This document shows, piece after piece, positions 5,424 through 6,830 of a stretch of DNA of 6,830 bases. Below the pieces are notes generated by a model. The model was given only the letters and a program-made list of their open reading frames with translations, had not been told where the DNA came from and did not search any database. The DNA is from Actinomycetes bacterium. GTDB taxonomy: Bacteria; Actinomycetota; Actinomycetes; Propionibacteriales; Nocardioidaceae. The position numbers and the translations under genes are program-made. Within the stretch, counting starts at the first letter, position 1. Each line of letters starts with the position of its first letter. The stretch covers positions 3,423-10,252 of the forward strand of contig JAHEXN010000101.1 of NCBI GenBank assembly GCA_023252095.1. The letters run 5' to 3'.

Positions 5424-5980
5424 GCCTGCGGCTCCTCACGGTGGCGCTCGTCGCGACGCTGGCCCTCGCGGGCTGCTCGGGCGGCGGCTCCGCAGGGGAG
5501 TCGGACGACTGGAGGTTCGGCGACGCCGCCGAGCAGGGCGGGGCCGACGCACCGCCGGACCCGCCCACGATCGAGCCCCCGACCGGCGCCCCGGTCGACC
5601 CCGCCCAGTTCCCGGACGCCTACACCGGGAACGCCTTCGCGACCCCGACCGGCAACATCATCTGCTGGATCGACGAGGCCGCCGACCAGTGGGGCTGTCT
5701 CATCAAGCAGCGCACGTACGCGGAGCCGGCGGGGGCCGAGGACTGTCTGCAGTCGTTCGGCAACGGGTTCTCGTCGGTGCAGGGCAGCGCCCTGATGCCG
5801 CTGTGCCGCGGCGGGGTCATCGCCGCGGCCGAGACCGGAGGCGGGGCGGTACTGCCGTACGGCCAGGCCATCACGGTGGGCGACGTGACCTGCGGGTCCG
5901 AGGAGGACGGCGTCACGTGCCTCGACCAGTCGTCGGGGCACGGGCTCTTCCTCAGTCGAGCGGCCTACGCGGTCAGCTGA
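5420..5980 (+). CDS. DUF6636-like cysteine-rich lipoprotein
   Basis: A 186-residue protein starting at GTG 5420. Signal peptide MSLRLLTVALVATLALAGC has lipobox LAGC (16-19), so Cys19 is the lipidated residue. A Gly/Ser then acidic Pro-rich linker (20-66) keeps the domain away from the membrane. The domain (about 70-186) begins FATPTGNIICWI (73-84) and ends TCGSEEDGVTC ... GHGLFLSRAAY (157-183). This is the F-x-T/S-P-S/T-G-N-I-x-C and G-H-G-F pattern of DUF6636-type actinobacterial exported proteins. Six cysteines (82, 93, 109, 129, 158, 167) could form three disulfides. Function unknown. It is coupled to dodecin by a GTGA overlap, although one protein is cytosolic and the other exported. Its end overlaps the convergent serB gene by 8 bp. 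Confidence 0.9.
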   Translation: MSLRLLTVALVATLALAGCSGGGSAGESDDWRFGDAAEQGGADAPPDPPTIEPPTGAPVDPAQFPDAYTGNAFATPTGNIICWIDEAADQWGCLIKQRTYAEPAGAEDCLQSFGNGFSSVQGSALMPLCRGGVIAAAETGGGAVLPYGQAITVGDVTCGSEEDGVTCLDQSSGHGLFLSRAAYAVS

Positions 5981-6830
5981 GGTCGGACGCGTCCGCCTCC
6001 TCGACCTCCTCGCGGGTGATGCCCATGAGGTACACGATCGTGTCGAGGTACGGGACGTTGACCGACGTGCGCGCCTGGTCGCGGACAGTGGGCTTGGCGT
6101 TGAACGCGATGCCGAGTCCCGCGGCGGCGAGCATGTCGAGGTCGTTGGCCCCGTCGCCGATCGCGACGGTGTTCTTGATCGGGATGCCCGCGGCCTCCGC
6201 GAACTCGCGCAGCGCCGTGGCCTTGCCTGCGCGGTCCACGACCGTGCCCAGGACGCGCCCGGTCAGGACGCCGTCGGCGATCTCGAGATCGTTGGCGCGA
6301 AAGTAGTCGATGCCGAGCTCCTCGGCGATCCTCGCGATGATGGGCGTGAACCCGCCCGAGACGAGGGCGAAGCGGTAGCCGAGACGCTTGAGCGTGCGGA
6401 TCATGGTGCGGGCGCCCGGGGTGTAGGCGAGCGAGGCGTACACCTCGTCGAGCGCCGACGCCGGCACACCCTCGAGCTTCGCGACGCGGGCGTGCAGCGA
6501 CTGCGCGAAGTCGAGCTCGCCACGCATCGCGCGCTCGGTGACCTCGGCGACCTCCGCCTCGCACCCCGCGTGGGCCGCCAGCATCTCGATGACCTCGCCC
6601 TGGATCAGGGTCGAGTCGACGTCCATCACCACGAGGCGCTGCGCATGACGCCGGATGCCGTTCTCCTGCACCGCGACGTCGACCCCGTGCTCGTACGCGA
6701 CGCGGGCGAGGGTGGCCTGCAGGACGTCGGGATCGGCCCCACTGACCTCCATGCGGATCGCCGTGACGTGGTGGCGCGCCATGCGCACGATGCGGTCGAT
6801 GTTGCCGCCGTCGGTGCGGATCTGCTCCGT
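5973..6830 (-). CDS. serB: Phosphoserine phosphatase SerB (N-terminus outside window)
   Basis: 285 C-terminal residues are visible, open to the right edge (first full codon ACG at 6828-6830). Residues 1-56 are the end of an ACT domain (TDGGNIDRIVRMARHHVTAI, then VSGADPDVL), the usual serine-sensing module of actinobacterial SerB. The rest is the HAD phosphatase: DVDSTLIQGEVIE with nucleophile Asp70, acid/base Asp72 and Glu79; Arg115 in SLHARV; Ser158 in LVSGGF; Lys203 in GKATAL; and GDGANDLDML with Asp226 and Asp230 for magnesium. All catalytic residues are present. It converts phosphoserine to serine, the last step of serine biosynthesis. Compared with about 400 residues in M. tuberculosis SerB2, roughly 100 residues lie beyond the window. 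A start at GTG 6788 would cut the ACT domain and is not accepted. Confidence 0.96.
   Translation of the reverse strand, partial: TEQIRTDGGNIDRIVRMARHHVTAIRMEVSGADPDVLQATLARVAYEHGVDVAVQENGIRRHAQRLVVMDVDSTLIQGEVIEMLAAHAGCEAEVAEVTERAMRGELDFAQSLHARVAKLEGVPASALDEVYASLAYTPGARTMIRTLKRLGYRFALVSGGFTPIIARIAEELGIDYFRANDLEIADGVLTGRVLGTVVDRAGKATALREFAEAAGIPIKNTVAIGDGANDLDMLAAAGLGIAFNAKPTVRDQARTSVNVPYLDTIVYLMGITREEVEEADASDLS

Noticed and set aside
5375..5941. Minus-strand frame of 188 codons opposite the DUF6636-like lipoprotein
   Set aside because: No motif and Arg/Gly/Ala-rich. The plus strand has a signal peptide, a conserved cysteine pattern and a strong ribosome binding site.
1..6830. Mobile elements, phage genes, toxin-antitoxin pairs, CRISPR arrays, tRNA or rRNA genes
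   Set aside because: No transposase or integrase motifs, direct-repeat arrays or RNA gene sequences were seen, and coding composition is uniform across the window.

Overview
This is a chromosomal stretch from a high-GC actinobacterium. The gene set (Rv1473-type ABC-F protein, SURF1, DUF3099, dodecin, two-part ACT-HAD SerB) and the codon use, with G or C at most third positions, fit the Nocardioidaceae/Propionibacteriales (for example Aeromicrobium or Nocardioides). The taxon is an inference from gene content, not a match I could run. There are no mobile elements, RNA genes, CRISPR arrays or signs of recent transfer. The window looks like a densely packed housekeeping region with several small, poorly described genes.

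Layout, left to right. Positions 1-1498 (minus) hold an incomplete gene for a secreted/anchored TPM-domain protein with a very long cytoplasmic helical tail. It has no stop codon inside the window, so a simple stop-to-stop search misses it and shows a long opposite-strand shadow instead. Positions 1528-2154 (minus) encode an acidic lipoprotein of unknown function. A 98-bp divergent control region (2155-2252) separates it from a complete ABC-F ATPase gene (2253-3851, plus), a ribosome-associated factor related to M. tuberculosis Rv1473. The ABC-F gene ends 17 bp inside the convergent SURF1 gene. SURF1 (3835-4638) is the last gene of a tight minus-strand operon: DUF3099 membrane protein (4847-5149), a 70-residue Cys/His small protein (4631-4843), then SURF1. 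From a 58-bp divergent spacer, a plus-strand pair runs the other way: dodecin (5208-5423) and a DUF6636-like lipoprotein (5420-5980), joined by a GTGA overlap. The lipoprotein gene converges on and overlaps serB (5973 to the right edge, minus), whose N-terminus is outside the window.

The most notable feature is regulatory. Three start codons (TPM protein, DUF3099, and a six-codon reading frame ahead of the ABC-F gene) each have a TANNNT -10 hexamer exactly 6 nt upstream, and a fourth (the 2154 lipoprotein) has one 5 nt upstream. This is the geometry expected for leaderless transcripts. At the ABC-F gene it implies a leaderless mini-ORF (2187-2207, GTG start, peptide MIIQRE), in frame with the ABC-F start 66 nt downstream. 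A 7-bp inverted repeat overlaps the -10 and the mini-ORF start. Translation-dependent control of an ABC-F ribosome-protection-type gene by a short leader peptide is a well-known theme, so this is the best candidate here for an undescribed regulatory device.

Functionally the window mixes translation (ABC-F), respiration (SURF1 for cytochrome c oxidase assembly), flavin buffering (dodecin), serine synthesis (SerB) and envelope proteins (two lipoproteins, TPM protein, DUF3099). There is no single pathway, but the SURF1 operon and the dodecin-lipoprotein pair are real cotranscription units judging by spacing and overlaps.
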